Shown one piece after another: positions 1-8,098 of a stretch of 64,000 nucleotides of DNA (positions within the stretch are counted from its first letter, which is position 1; the number at the start of each line of letters is the position of its first letter). Source of the stretch: an uncultured Dehalococcoidia bacterium (lineage in GTDB: Bacteria; Chloroflexota; Dehalococcoidia; Lucifugimonadales; CATOSD01); the NCBI GenBank assembly GCA_951812395.1, contig CATOSD010000001.1:2238434-2302433 (forward strand), written 5' to 3'. The notes beneath the pieces are model-generated. The model was not told the DNA's origin. It was given only the letters and a program-made list of their open reading frames with translations, and searched no databases. A program made the translations under genes and the position numbers.

Positions 1-2
1 AG

Positions 3-62
3 GCGCGAATCGAGCGTCTGCGGGACATGCAGCGACAGATGGAGCAGGGACTGCGAGGATAG
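3..62 (+). CDS. C-terminal tail of probable HtpX-type M48 metalloprotease (partial)
   Basis: Only the last 19 codons and a TAG stop are inside the window; the reading frame is open to the left edge. The tail contains ARIERLRDMQ, which resembles the end of HtpX/M48 membrane proteases, where a HPP-x-x-x-RI-x-RL motif closes the catalytic domain. The next gene is a PspAB homologue starting 3 bases after this stop, and HtpX-PspAB adjacency is known from actinobacteria, which supports the guess. No catalytic residue is visible, so the identity rests on 19 residues plus context. Confidence 0.4.
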   Translation, partial: ARIERLRDMQRQMEQGLRG

Positions 63-65
63 ACT

Positions 66-635
66 ATGGGATTTCTTGACGCGCTTCTGGGTCGCAACAA
101 GCTGCGCAAGCCCAGCCGGGAACAGTACTTCGCTGTCGTGACCGCGGGCGCGTCGCTGGAGGAGCGCAGCGACCTCAGACTGACCGACCGGGCGGGCCTC
201 GTCTTCAACCCGGTGGAGACCAGTTTTTTCGATAACCTCGAGCAGGAGATTCACGACATATTGGAGCTAAGCAAAAGATCGACCGGCGCCAAGTTCGAAG
301 TCTTGGACGACAACTATGGCACAAAGTGGGTAGCTCTGCAGGACGAGGACTTCGAAGACCTGGCCACAACGCTTCACCTCGTGGGAGAGACAATAACCGA
401 ACACGGCTTCGGCGATCGCCTATTGGCGGCGGTGTTCGGGCTGGAGTACGACGATAAACAGGCCTACTGGATATACAACGTTAAGAGGGGAAGCTTCTAT
501 CCGCTGGTGCTGTCGGCGCCGGAGAGCCGAGACAACGCGGCCGAGATGCGGCTGGGGGCGGTGATGGAGCAAGAGAATATGCCGGTGGAGCGGAGCCTGG
601 AGTACTGGTACTCGTTGTGGGGGATTCCGTTCTGA
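66..635 (+). CDS. pspAB: PspA-associated protein PspAB
   Basis: A 189-residue soluble protein without a signal peptide. It opens with MGFLDALLGR, a basic K/P-rich segment and a phenylalanine-containing strand, and ends in a WYSLWGIPF block; this head-and-tail pattern, the KRGSFYPL motif near residue 140 and the length fit the PspAB family, which accompanies phage-shock protein A and HtpX in envelope-stress modules. The biochemical role of the family is not established. A GCGAGGA Shine-Dalgarno sequence lies 7 bases before the ATG, and the upstream frame (probable htpX) ends 3 bases before the start, so the two are co-transcribed. No PspA gene is in the window. Confidence 0.78.
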   Translation: MGFLDALLGRNKLRKPSREQYFAVVTAGASLEERSDLRLTDRAGLVFNPVETSFFDNLEQEIHDILELSKRSTGAKFEVLDDNYGTKWVALQDEDFEDLATTLHLVGETITEHGFGDRLLAAVFGLEYDDKQAYWIYNVKRGSFYPLVLSAPESRDNAAEMRLGAVMEQENMPVERSLEYWYSLWGIPF

Positions 636-666
636 TGTTCGCCCGACGAGTGAGCCCGGGGACGCC

Positions 667-1380
667 GTGAAGGGTTCCCAGCGGCCGGCCGACCCCGGAA
701 CTGAACGGCTGATGCCGTTCGCGGTGCGCCGGCTGGTCGTGGAGGACGCGGCGCAGGCGTCCGAGATAGAGCGCGACGCCTTTCCGGAGATGTTCCCCCC
801 CACTTCCTTCGCCCGCGAACTGGGCAACAGGGTGGCGCGCTACCTGGTTGCCTGGCGACGGGAGGAGGTCGAGAGTGACGACGCCCCCAATCCGTACGCC
901 GAACCTGACCCGGGCGGCGATGGCGCGGGCGTCGGCGTGCGGCGGTTCATCCGCAACGCCAGGGGGCTGTTGCCCTGGCGGACCACCGCGTGGGAACCGG
1001 GCCAGCAGTTCCTGGCGGGCTTTCTGGGCATCTGGCAGGTGATAGACGAAGCTCACATCATTTCGGTCGGCGTGCGCTCAGGCTATCGAGGATTGGGCGT
1101 GGGCGAGCTGTTGCTCATTTCGGCCATCGAGCAGGCCCGGGAGCACAACGCGGACCGCCTGACGTTGGAGGTGCGGGTGTCCAACTACGTCGCTCAGAAT
1201 CTGTACACCAAGTACGGCTTCAGTAAGCGGGGCTTGCGCAAGGCTTACTACGCAGATAACCGCGAGGATGCCTACATCATGACGACCGGCTCGATACGCG
1301 CGCATTCGTACGCCGAGGAGTTTCGACAATTGGTCGCCGAGCACGAGCAGCGGTGGGGCCGCGCCTGCCGGGACTGGTAA
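667..1380 (+). CDS. GNAT-family N-acetyltransferase, RimI-like
   Basis: A 237-residue GNAT-fold acetyltransferase that transfers acetyl from acetyl-CoA to an amine, in RimI relatives the N-terminal alanine of ribosomal protein S18. The acetyl-CoA loop is VRSGYRGLGVGELLL (about residues 138-152) followed by the typical EVRVSNYVAQNLYTKYGF strand-helix (roughly 172-189). It is longer than RimI (about 150 residues) because of an acidic, proline/glycine-rich insertion around residues 62-95 and a 30-residue C-terminal helix. The GTG at 667 is the longest start; an in-frame ATG at 712 (MPFAVRRL) is equally plausible since the fold begins there. It follows pspAB by 31 bases and converges with prkA. 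The substrate cannot be read from sequence. Confidence 0.8.
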   Translation: MKGSQRPADPGTERLMPFAVRRLVVEDAAQASEIERDAFPEMFPPTSFARELGNRVARYLVAWRREEVESDDAPNPYAEPDPGGDGAGVGVRRFIRNARGLLPWRTTAWEPGQQFLAGFLGIWQVIDEAHIISVGVRSGYRGLGVGELLLISAIEQAREHNADRLTLEVRVSNYVAQNLYTKYGFSKRGLRKAYYADNREDAYIMTTGSIRAHSYAEEFRQLVAEHEQRWGRACRDW

Positions 1381-1418
1381 GGGGCGCCGCAGGGAACCGG
1401 GTCGGGGGCCGGAACGGA

Positions 1419-3425
1419 TTAGAGCGGGAGCGGCAGCGGCGTCGGCGAGGGCGGGCTGAGCTGCCACTGCCACTCGATGCCTTCGTTGCGCAGAGGCTTT
1501 ATGACGGCCCTGCGCTCGAGGACGTGAAGAACATACTGCAGCAGGTCTTCGGCGCAGCGGTCGCAGTAGTCGTACTGGTTGACCAGGCGGTTGAAGATAG
1601 CGCGCCGCTTGCGCGCCCACTCGACCTTTTCGCGCTCTCGGCGCGGCTCCGTGAGCGTGTCCTGAAGCTTCTTTTCGTTGGGGAACAGCCGCTTTTCGAT
1701 GGCCAGGGCTACGCGCGGCTCGCTGGTGTAGTGGTAGGCCAGTTCCCGCTCGTCCCAGGACCTGAAGAGCCGGAAGATCTCGTGACGGAAGTTGTTCTTG
1801 GCCCGTTCCTGCACGTCGGCGTGGCGCTCCATCTCCCGCATCAGTTGCTCATTCACTTCTCGGCTCTCGCCCGTGTTCTCGTCGAACACGCGGCCGCCGG
1901 TGCAGTAGGCGGTCACATTAGCAACGTAGTCCAGCAGCAGACGGGCGGCGGTGTTCTCGAAGTCTTCTTCGAACGCCTTCTGCACGTCCTTCTTAGCCCG
2001 CTCGCTGTAATCGTCGACCGTGTCGGTGAGAATCCGGATGTAGCGGTCTCGCTCTTCCTGGTCGATGCTGATGTTTTCGAACCTGCCCTGCCACAAGCTG
2101 TCCAGCGCGGCGAGAGGAGTGATGCAGGTGACATCCTGTGGGTTGGCCGCCGAGCTGAGGCGGTTCATAACGAACCGGGGTGAGATGCCATTCATGCCCT
2201 CGTTGGTATGTTGGCGCTTGAGTTGCTTCACGTACTCCTCGCTGCCGCGGTCGTTGTACAGCTTCATCTTTTCTGGCAGCGAAAGGCCCGAGCCGAAAGG
2301 CGCCGACTCGAGGCGGGAGAGCACGGCGAACACGCTCATGATGGGCAGGGTCAGTGGCGGCACGTGCGTGCCAGTCAGGCCGCTTCTCTCGAGCATCTTT
2401 TCGTACACGCGTACTTCGTCGTCTACCCTGAGGTTGTAGGGAATCTGGATGGCGATGATCCTGTCCCTGAGCGCCTCTGAGGACTCGTTCTTGAGGAAGC
2501 TGTTGTAGTCGCCCTCGTTGGAGTGGGCGATAATGGCCTCGTCGGCGTAGACGGATCCGAAGCGCTCAAGCTTGATAAGTTGCTCCTGCGCCAGGCTCAG
2601 CAGCGTGGTTAGCAGGTGGAAGTCGCCCTTGAATATCTCGACGAATTCCATGATGCCCCGGTTGGCAACGTTCAACTCGCCGTCCATGCGGTAGGTCTTG
2701 CCGGCCACTTCGTGGCGCTCGCCCTCGAGCTGGCTGGGGTCCATACTACCGACCAGGAGCGAGGCGTCGGTGGGGTTGGGGTCGGTGGCCAGGTAATAGC
2801 CGATGCCAACGGCCTCCTGCTCCGAGAACACCACTCGTGTGACTGGAACGTCGGAGATCTTGCCCTGGTAGAGCGTGCGCACCCTGTATCGGCACCTGGG
2901 ACAGAGGTCTCCCTCGACGTAGATGCCGTGGTCACGTAGCAGCCTGGGCCTGAGCTGGTGGGGTATCAGGTGGAGCGGCTCCTCCTGCATGGGGCAGCCC
3001 TTGATGGCGAACACTGCGCCATTGTCGGTGCGCGTGTAGCTCTCGAGGGCCTGCTTGATGAGCGCGACGACGGACGACTTGCCGCCGGCGGGCGGGCCGA
3101 CGAACAACAGGATGCGCTTGCGGATTTCGAGGCGGCGAGAGGACGACTCGAAGTGCTGGACGATTCTCGCCAGCGTATCGTCGAGACCGAACATCTCGTC
3201 CGCAAACAGCCTGTAGATGGGGTCGCCGCTGGGGGACTCGTCGACGCCCTTGGCGACAATGGCGTCGTACACCAGTTTGTGGGACAGGCGGGAGACGGAG
3301 GGGTTGTCCATGACCATCTCCAGGTAGTCCGCAAACGTACCGTCCCAGTCGAACCTGCCGAACTCGCGCTCAGCATCGTTAAGCAGCCCCAATGCGGTGT
3401 CGCTGATTTCTTTGCCAATAGTCAT
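1419..3425 (-). CDS. prkA: PrkA-type serine protein kinase / AAA ATPase
   Basis: A 668-residue PrkA. The N-terminal AAA domain carries the Walker A motif GPPAGGKSS (110-118) and the family C-x2-C near 175-178 (CPRC) after the EGDL motif; the C-terminal third is the PrkA-specific kinase-like domain. PrkA proteins are implicated in stationary-phase, nitrogen-starvation or sporulation responses; whether they act as kinase or protease is debated. Length fits the family (630-690). The ATG is preceded by GGGGAA at 7 bases. The C-terminus ends in a proline-rich tail. The usual partners YhbH/YeaH (DUF444) and SpoVR/YcgB are not adjacent. It converges with the GNAT gene, leaving 38 bases between stops. 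Confidence 0.88.
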   Translation of the reverse strand: MTIGKEISDTALGLLNDAEREFGRFDWDGTFADYLEMVMDNPSVSRLSHKLVYDAIVAKGVDESPSGDPIYRLFADEMFGLDDTLARIVQHFESSSRRLEIRKRILLFVGPPAGGKSSVVALIKQALESYTRTDNGAVFAIKGCPMQEEPLHLIPHQLRPRLLRDHGIYVEGDLCPRCRYRVRTLYQGKISDVPVTRVVFSEQEAVGIGYYLATDPNPTDASLLVGSMDPSQLEGERHEVAGKTYRMDGELNVANRGIMEFVEIFKGDFHLLTTLLSLAQEQLIKLERFGSVYADEAIIAHSNEGDYNSFLKNESSEALRDRIIAIQIPYNLRVDDEVRVYEKMLERSGLTGTHVPPLTLPIMSVFAVLSRLESAPFGSGLSLPEKMKLYNDRGSEEYVKQLKRQHTNEGMNGISPRFVMNRLSSAANPQDVTCITPLAALDSLWQGRFENISIDQEERDRYIRILTDTVDDYSERAKKDVQKAFEEDFENTAARLLLDYVANVTAYCTGGRVFDENTGESREVNEQLMREMERHADVQERAKNNFRHEIFRLFRSWDERELAYHYTSEPRVALAIEKRLFPNEKKLQDTLTEPRREREKVEWARKRRAIFNRLVNQYDYCDRCAEDLLQYVLHVLERRAVIKPLRNEGIEWQWQLSPPSPTPLPLPL

Positions 3426-3447
3426 GTCATTTCCCCGAGTTCGGGTT

Positions 3448-3470
3448 GGGACGCCGCGAAAGGGCGTCCC
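3448..3470. repeat. Inverted repeat in prkA upstream spacer
   Basis: Perfect 8-bp arms GGGACGCC and GGCGTCCC around a 7-base loop. It sits past the stop of the small membrane-protein gene and upstream of prkA, both read on the minus strand. No T-run follows on either strand, so a classical intrinsic terminator is unlikely; it may be a dispersed intergenic palindrome or limit read-through into prkA. Confidence 0.45.
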
Positions 3471-3534
3471 ACCGCTGGGCGGTTTTCGACGCGCGTCCGC
3501 TGTGAGCGCGCCTCGGGACGCAGAGCCCGTTGTG

Positions 3535-4083
3535 TCAGCCTATGCCGGTCGTCAGGACCGTGATGCCGATGGCGGTAAGCACGACGGAGAAGACCAGCAT
3601 GGTCCAAGCCGCCAACCCATTGAGCGCGCGAAGCGCCAACGCCAGGTTGAAGAAGAGAACTATGCCGACCAGGCCGAGCAGCAGCCCGGAGACGGCAATG
3701 GACAGCCAGACGGTCCAGTCGTAGTTGTTCAGCATCTGGGTGGAGGCGAACACCGCGACGGTAATGCTGACTGCGGCGAGCGGGACCCCGAAGAATCCAA
3801 TGGCCCTGTCGTCGAAGTCGTAAACGCCGTGGGCCGCCAGCGCGCCGGCGTAGATTGCCCAGAATACGAGCAGCGTCTTGAAGACGTTGATCTCCGCATC
3901 TTGCAGCGCGCCGCTGGTCTCTGTGCCCATGAGAACCGGGTCGACGGTAAGGGCGATAAGAGCGCCCGCGCCCAGAGCGCCGATGACAATGCCGGTGGTG
4001 CGCCCATCGTTGTACATTCCCATCGCGTACCATGCGTGGGCGAATAGTGCGGCTCCAATGCAGATCAAGAAGATGGGTTCCAT
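3535..4083 (-). CDS. Small six-helix integral membrane protein (AmiS/UreI-like?)
   Basis: A 182-residue hydrophobic protein with about six predicted membrane spans (roughly 3-22, 29-50, 69-90, 97-118, 125-148, 155-178) and short polar loops. Size, topology and the pattern of a small first loop with Y/N/D residues recall the AmiS/UreI amide and urea channels, but I do not see a decisive signature, so this is a suggestion. The start was placed at MEPIFLICIG because CGGAGGA lies 8 bases upstream; a longer reading to 4239 adds an unlikely basic N-terminus. A sigma70-like promoter lies about 145 bases upstream, so the gene appears monocistronic with a long untranslated leader. Confidence 0.6.
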   Translation of the reverse strand: MEPIFLICIGAALFAHAWYAMGMYNDGRTTGIVIGALGAGALIALTVDPVLMGTETSGALQDAEINVFKTLLVFWAIYAGALAAHGVYDFDDRAIGFFGVPLAAVSITVAVFASTQMLNNYDWTVWLSIAVSGLLLGLVGIVLFFNLALALRALNGLAAWTMLVFSVVLTAIGITVLTTGIG

Positions 4084-4227
4084 GGTGCTCGTTCCTCCGA
4101 GGTGTGCGGCGTTCGGGCATTGTCCAGCGTGCCGAGTTCTGAGATTGCGTGCGGCTGACGAAATCAACCGGTCGCTGATATGCACCGTGTGGGCATTGCG
4201 GGATTGGACCCTCGCGGCGGTATGCCT

Positions 4228-4256
4228 AGTAAAGCACACTTTGTGGCCCGTTTCAA
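4228..4256 (-). promoter_or_regulatory. Candidate sigma70-like promoter for the 3535-4083 membrane gene
   Basis: On the minus strand TTGAAA (4251-4256) and TTTACT (4228-4233) are separated by 17 bases. Transcription would start near 4221 and give a leader of about 135 bases. It lies in the gap after the coiled-coil gene, which supports independent transcription. I recognise no riboswitch in the leader. Confidence 0.45.
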
Positions 4257-4311
4257 TGCCTGGAGACCTGTTCGCCGATCACACGCGCGGTTGAGACGGG
4301 GACGTGTGCGT

Positions 4312-4767
4312 CTACAGGAGATTGACGTCGCCGTCGAAGTCGATCCTGCCGGTGATGGCCTCGGCGGCGCGCAGGCTCTGGGCCTCGATGAACTGCTCAA
4401 GCTCCTCGATACGCTGGCGGTCTTCGTTTCCGTCGCCGGCGCTGGCCTTAAGGGTTTTGAGTTCCACCTTGGCCTGCTCGATTTTGTTGGTAAGCTCGAG
4501 CGCGGCCAGCTCTTCCTGCGCGCGCCTCTTGATGGAGTTGAGGTGCTGCCGTCGGGTCTCGACATTATCGAGGCGCTCCTGCACCTCGTCCATGATGCCG
4601 AGGGAGGCGTCCAGTGAGTTCGCGCCGTAGATCGCGTGGGTGCGCGTGCGGGCCAGTTGCCGCCGGAACTGGCGGCGCAGGGCTTCCATCTCCCGCTCCT
4701 TGGCTTCGATGGAGGCTAGGGCCAGTCGCAGCTTGGACATGGCCTTCACAATCTCTGGCATGGTCAT
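4312..4767 (-). CDS. Coiled-coil protein of unknown function
   Basis: A 151-residue, strongly charged, almost wholly helical protein with heptad-like spacing of L, I and A from about residue 10 to 70 and again from 80 to 140, separated by a short glycine/asparagine break (YGANSLDASLG). There is no signal peptide, membrane span or catalytic motif. It follows the aminotransferase gene by 22 bases on the same strand and is probably the last gene of the minus-strand operon starting near 9432. I do not recognise the family; a structural or scaffolding role is the most that can be inferred. Confidence 0.6.
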   Translation of the reverse strand: MTMPEIVKAMSKLRLALASIEAKEREMEALRRQFRRQLARTRTHAIYGANSLDASLGIMDEVQERLDNVETRRQHLNSIKRRAQEELAALELTNKIEQAKVELKTLKASAGDGNEDRQRIEELEQFIEAQSLRAAEAITGRIDFDGDVNLL

Positions 4768-4789
4768 AGGCGAACCCGGGAGTTCCGGC

Positions 4790-5890
4790 TCAGCACGCCG
4801 CGGCGGACTCGAGCGTGGCCCGTGGCAGGGCGGACTCTATGGCGTGCAGCGCTTCCTCGATCTCTTCGGCGGTGCAGTACCCCATGTGGCCGATGCGTAT
4901 GATCTGGCCGCTCAGCCGCTGCTGGCCGCCCGCCAGCACCACGCCGTGCTCGCTCTGTGCCAGCGCGATCAGCTTGCCGGAGTCCACTCCGTCCGGCACG
5001 CGCACGGCGGTCACAGTGTCCGAAGCGAACTTCTCGCTGGCGAAGAGGTCCAGCCCAAGGCGTTTCACGCCGGAGCGAGTCAGGCGGCCTATCGACGCGT
5101 GACGCTCGAACACGGCGCCCATGCCCTCTTCGAGCAACCGTCCCAGAGCCAGGTCCAAGGCGAACATGAGCGAAACGGCCGGCGTGTATGGAGGCTGGCC
5201 TATCTCGAGGTAGCGCTTGTACTGGGCAAGGTCGAAATAGAACTTGGGCATTTTGGAATCCCCGTAGGCGCGCCAGGCGGACTCGCTGAACGTGATGAAC
5301 GCGAGGCCGGGCGGGAGCATCCAGCCCTTCTGTGACGCGGCGGCGACCACGTCGCATCCCCAGGCGTCGGTAGACAGCGGCAGCGAGCACGCGCTGCTGA
5401 TGCCGTCTACGAGCAGCAGCTTGTCGAACTCGCCCTTAACCACGGCGGCCACCGCTCCCAGGTCGTTGGCGACCGCGGTGGAGGTCTCGTTGTGGGTGAC
5501 CAGGACGGCCTTGACGTCGGGCTCTTCGTCGAGCGCCATGCGCACCGTGTCGGGATCTATGGCCTCGCCCCAGGGGAATTCGAGGCGTGTCACTTCGGCC
5601 CCGTAAATCTCGGCTATGTCGGCGAATCGGTCGCCGAACACGCCGACGGAGGCCGACAGCACCTTGTCGCCGGGCGAGAGGGTGTTTGCGATGGCGGCCT
5701 CCATGGCGCCGCTGCCGGAGGAGGTGAGGATGTAAGTGTCGTTGGCAGTTTCAAAAACCTGCTTAAGCCGATCGGTCGTGCGGTGGAGAATCTCGGCGAA
5801 CTCAGGTCCGCGATGGTTGATCATCGGCCCGGCCATCTCCTCCAGGATGTCGTCTGGCACGGGAATCGGGCCGGGTGTTCGCAGGTTCAA
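4790..5890 (-). CDS. Class V PLP aminotransferase (alanine/serine-glyoxylate type)
   Basis: A 366-residue fold-type I aminotransferase of the alanine-glyoxylate/serine-glyoxylate (AgxT/PucG) group. Visible features are the N-terminal TPGPIPVPDDILE, the PLP-phosphate-binding SSGSGAMEAA near residue 58, the VTHNETSTA block and the Schiff-base lysine in AAASQKGWMLPPG near residue 194. Such enzymes move an amino group to glyoxylate or act on related oxo acids; the donor is not predictable here. The TTG start overlaps the ribF stop (TTGA), with GGAGG 7-8 bases upstream, indicating translational coupling. It sits within the trpA-aroH-ribF operon without an obvious metabolic link. Confidence 0.85.
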   Translation of the reverse strand: MNLRTPGPIPVPDDILEEMAGPMINHRGPEFAEILHRTTDRLKQVFETANDTYILTSSGSGAMEAAIANTLSPGDKVLSASVGVFGDRFADIAEIYGAEVTRLEFPWGEAIDPDTVRMALDEEPDVKAVLVTHNETSTAVANDLGAVAAVVKGEFDKLLLVDGISSACSLPLSTDAWGCDVVAAASQKGWMLPPGLAFITFSESAWRAYGDSKMPKFYFDLAQYKRYLEIGQPPYTPAVSLMFALDLALGRLLEEGMGAVFERHASIGRLTRSGVKRLGLDLFASEKFASDTVTAVRVPDGVDSGKLIALAQSEHGVVLAGGQQRLSGQIIRIGHMGYCTAEEIEEALHAIESALPRATLESAAAC

Positions 5891-6825
5891 TTGGTTACCT
5901 CCGATGATTGAAGCAGTATCTCTTTTGTCTTAATGACGTCTTCGTGCATCTGCGCGACGAGGGCTTCGACCGTGTCGAACTTGAGCTCGTCACGCAGGTG
6001 GGCGACGAACTCGAGGCGCATTGTCTTGCCGTACAGGTTTCCCTGATATTCTAGCAGATAGGCCTCGATTGCTCTGGGATGTTCGCCGAAAGTGGGTTTG
6101 ACTCCAATGCTGACCGCGGCCATGTGCCGCTCGTCGTCCACGTTGGCCCACGCGGCGTAAATGCCGTTGGCGGGGACGGCCAGGCCGGGCGGCGTCTCGA
6201 GGTTTGCGGTAGGGAAGCCGAGCTCTCGGCCCCGCTTGTCGCCCTCGGCCACGACGCCCTGGGAACTGAAGTGTCGCCCCAGCATGTTGGTGACCGACTC
6301 CACGTCGCCTTTGTCCAGTGCGCGGCGAATGGAGGTGCTCTTCACAGTCAGCGGCCCGTCGGCGAGAAGGTCTACGGCCCGCACCGTAAAACCCAGCTCC
6401 TTTCCGAGCCGGGTGAGCGTCGCGGGGTCGCCGCCGCGCCCGCTTCCCATGGCGAAGTCGGCGCCCACAACCAGTCCTCTCATGCGCAGCGAGGACACCA
6501 GACGGGCGGCGAACTCCCCGGCGTCGAGCTGGGACAGCTCTGAGTCGAAGGTAATGGGCGCCACGAAGTCTACGCCCATTTGCCGCAGCAGTTCGAGGCG
6601 CTGCTCGAGGGTCGTAAGGTATAGGGGCTGGAAATCGGCGCGAAGCACGGCGGCGGGGTGGTTGCGAAATGTCACGACGCCGGCTGCTCGACCGGTCTGC
6701 CGCGCCTGCTTCACAAGCTGGGCTATAAGGCGGCGGTGGCCCCGATGCACGCCGTCAAAGACGCCGATTGTCAGTATCGAGTCGCGCTCGACGCGGAGTG
6801 CGGCCAACTCCTGGTCGATCCTCAT
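5887..6825 (-). CDS. ribF: Bifunctional riboflavin kinase / FAD synthetase RibF
   Basis: A 312-residue RibF that phosphorylates riboflavin to FMN and adenylylates FMN to FAD. The N-terminal nucleotidyltransferase domain shows GVFDGVHRGHRRLI (about 22-35, HxGH-type) and the STSIRRALDKGDV segment; the C-terminal riboflavin kinase domain has GRELGFPTANL (about 200-210), NGIYAAW and the EAYLLEYQGNLYG block. Length is typical. The gene ends by overlapping the TTG of the aminotransferase and begins 56 bases after aroH on the same strand. No FMN riboswitch precedes it, as expected for an internal operon gene. Confidence 0.92.
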   Translation of the reverse strand: MRIDQELAALRVERDSILTIGVFDGVHRGHRRLIAQLVKQARQTGRAAGVVTFRNHPAAVLRADFQPLYLTTLEQRLELLRQMGVDFVAPITFDSELSQLDAGEFAARLVSSLRMRGLVVGADFAMGSGRGGDPATLTRLGKELGFTVRAVDLLADGPLTVKSTSIRRALDKGDVESVTNMLGRHFSSQGVVAEGDKRGRELGFPTANLETPPGLAVPANGIYAAWANVDDERHMAAVSIGVKPTFGEHPRAIEAYLLEYQGNLYGKTMRLEFVAHLRDELKFDTVEALVAQMHEDVIKTKEILLQSSEVTN

Positions 6826-6881
6826 CGCTCGCGCGCCTCGTCGTTCGTCGCGCTCGCCCCGGCCACCACACTGACGCTCAT

Positions 6882-7253
6882 CTATTCCCCGTCCACGCCC
6901 CTGGCCCTGAGGTTCACGGCCTGCCTGAGGTACACGTTGTCGAGCTGGTCGGGCCTCTTATCCGTGTTCAGAAGCACCATGACCCTGATACACATGGGCT
7001 GCGCGTCGGGGACGGCCATCTCGTGGCCGCACATGAGGGCTATCTGAGTCCAGCCCAGCTTGCGGGCCGCAACCGCCGGGAATTCGGCGTTGAGATCCTG
7101 GGTGGTGGTGAAGAAGGCGGCCGCCACGTCGTCGAGGTCGAGCTCGTTGCGGGATACCAACTCGGCGAGCAGCTCGCTCGTTGCGGAGACAATGGCCGAC
7201 TTGGTGTTCGCGTCCGCGGTCGTTGCGCCGCGAAGTCCTCTCAGCTTGGTCAT
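6882..7253 (-). CDS. aroH: Monofunctional chorismate mutase, AroH class
   Basis: A 123-residue AroH-type chorismate mutase (chorismate to prephenate, the phenylalanine/tyrosine branch). It matches the Bacillus AroH pattern: RGLRGATT at residues 5-12 with the substrate-binding arginine, the HEM motif with the catalytic glutamate, CIRVMV with the transition-state-stabilising arginine and VYLRQAV near the C-terminus with the conserved tyrosine. It starts 10 bases after the trpA stop, so trpA and aroH are co-transcribed, pairing one enzyme from each branch of chorismate use. Confidence 0.93.
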   Translation of the reverse strand: MTKLRGLRGATTADANTKSAIVSATSELLAELVSRNELDLDDVAAAFFTTTQDLNAEFPAVAARKLGWTQIALMCGHEMAVPDAQPMCIRVMVLLNTDKRPDQLDNVYLRQAVNLRARGVDGE

Positions 7254-7263
7254 CGAGCCTAAT

Positions 7264-8067
7264 CTACCCCGCTAACAGCCGACGCACGAAATCCCCCGCG
7301 ACCTCCAGGCGCTGCTCCGGCGCGGCGGAGCCTACGGCGTCCAGCAGGGCGCTCGCGACGATGGCGCCATCCGCAAACCGGCCGATGGCCTCGACGTGCT
7401 CGCGGTGCGATACGCCGAAGCCGACAAGCAAGGGCAGGTCGGTGTGCCGACGGACGCGTTCCACCAGGGTCTCGACCGACGCGGAAAGCTCGCTGCGCGC
7501 GCCGGTTACACCTGTAAGGCTTACGCAGTATATAAACCCGCCCGCAGCCTTGCAAGCGCTGGCAATCCGTTCGTCGGTGCTCGTGGGCGCAAGCAGCGGA
7601 ATCAGGTGCAGGCCCTGTTCCACGCAGAGCGCCCCCAGCGTGCCAGACTCTTCCGCGGGCAAGTCGGGCACAATCAGCCCGTCCACGCCCGCCGCCGCCG
7701 CGTCTATGACAAAGCGATCCAGGCCGTAGCTCAGGTAGGGATTGTAGTAGCCCATAAAGACTAGGGGCGCTTCCACGCCCCTCGACCGTAGGCGGCGGAC
7801 GCTGGCGAGCGCGCTCGTCACTGTGACGCCGTTGAGAAGGGCGGCGAAGCTGGTCGCCTGCACCGTGGGCCCGTCGGCGAGGGGATCGCTGAATGGGATT
7901 CCGAGCTCCAGCATATCGGCGCCGGCGTCTAGAATCGACTCAACGAGTGCCTCGGAGGTCTCTACGTCGGGGTAACCAATTGTCACGAACGGCGCTAACG
8001 CCTTTCTGCCCTCCGCGCGGAGCGAGCCAAAAGCGCGGTCGATTCTGTTGAGGCGGTCTTCTGTCAT
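7264..8067 (-). CDS. trpA: Tryptophan synthase alpha chain
   Basis: A 267-residue TrpA, which cleaves indole-3-glycerol phosphate to indole and glyceraldehyde 3-phosphate. The catalytic glutamate lies in LELGIPFSDPLADGP and the catalytic aspartate in the same block; FMGYYNPYLSYG, GLIVPDLPAEE and the phosphate-binding GFGVSHREH are present. The start was set at MTEDRLNRID; a 27-residue extension would overlap the upstream protease gene and lacks family similarity. It lies in a minus-strand operon with aroH, about 50 kb from trpE-trpF, and trpB, its normal translational partner, is not beside it. Confidence 0.93.
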   Translation of the reverse strand: MTEDRLNRIDRAFGSLRAEGRKALAPFVTIGYPDVETSEALVESILDAGADMLELGIPFSDPLADGPTVQATSFAALLNGVTVTSALASVRRLRSRGVEAPLVFMGYYNPYLSYGLDRFVIDAAAAGVDGLIVPDLPAEESGTLGALCVEQGLHLIPLLAPTSTDERIASACKAAGGFIYCVSLTGVTGARSELSASVETLVERVRRHTDLPLLVGFGVSHREHVEAIGRFADGAIVASALLDAVGSAAPEQRLEVAGDFVRRLLAG

Positions 8068-8098
8068 CAGTTTGTCACAACGACGGCTTTGGACTGTG

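Noticed and set aside
1353..2183. Long open frame on the plus strand within prkA
   Set aside because: It is antisense to a well-supported PrkA, has no ribosome site and its protein is low-complexity V/L/A/R typical of GC-rich shadow frames.
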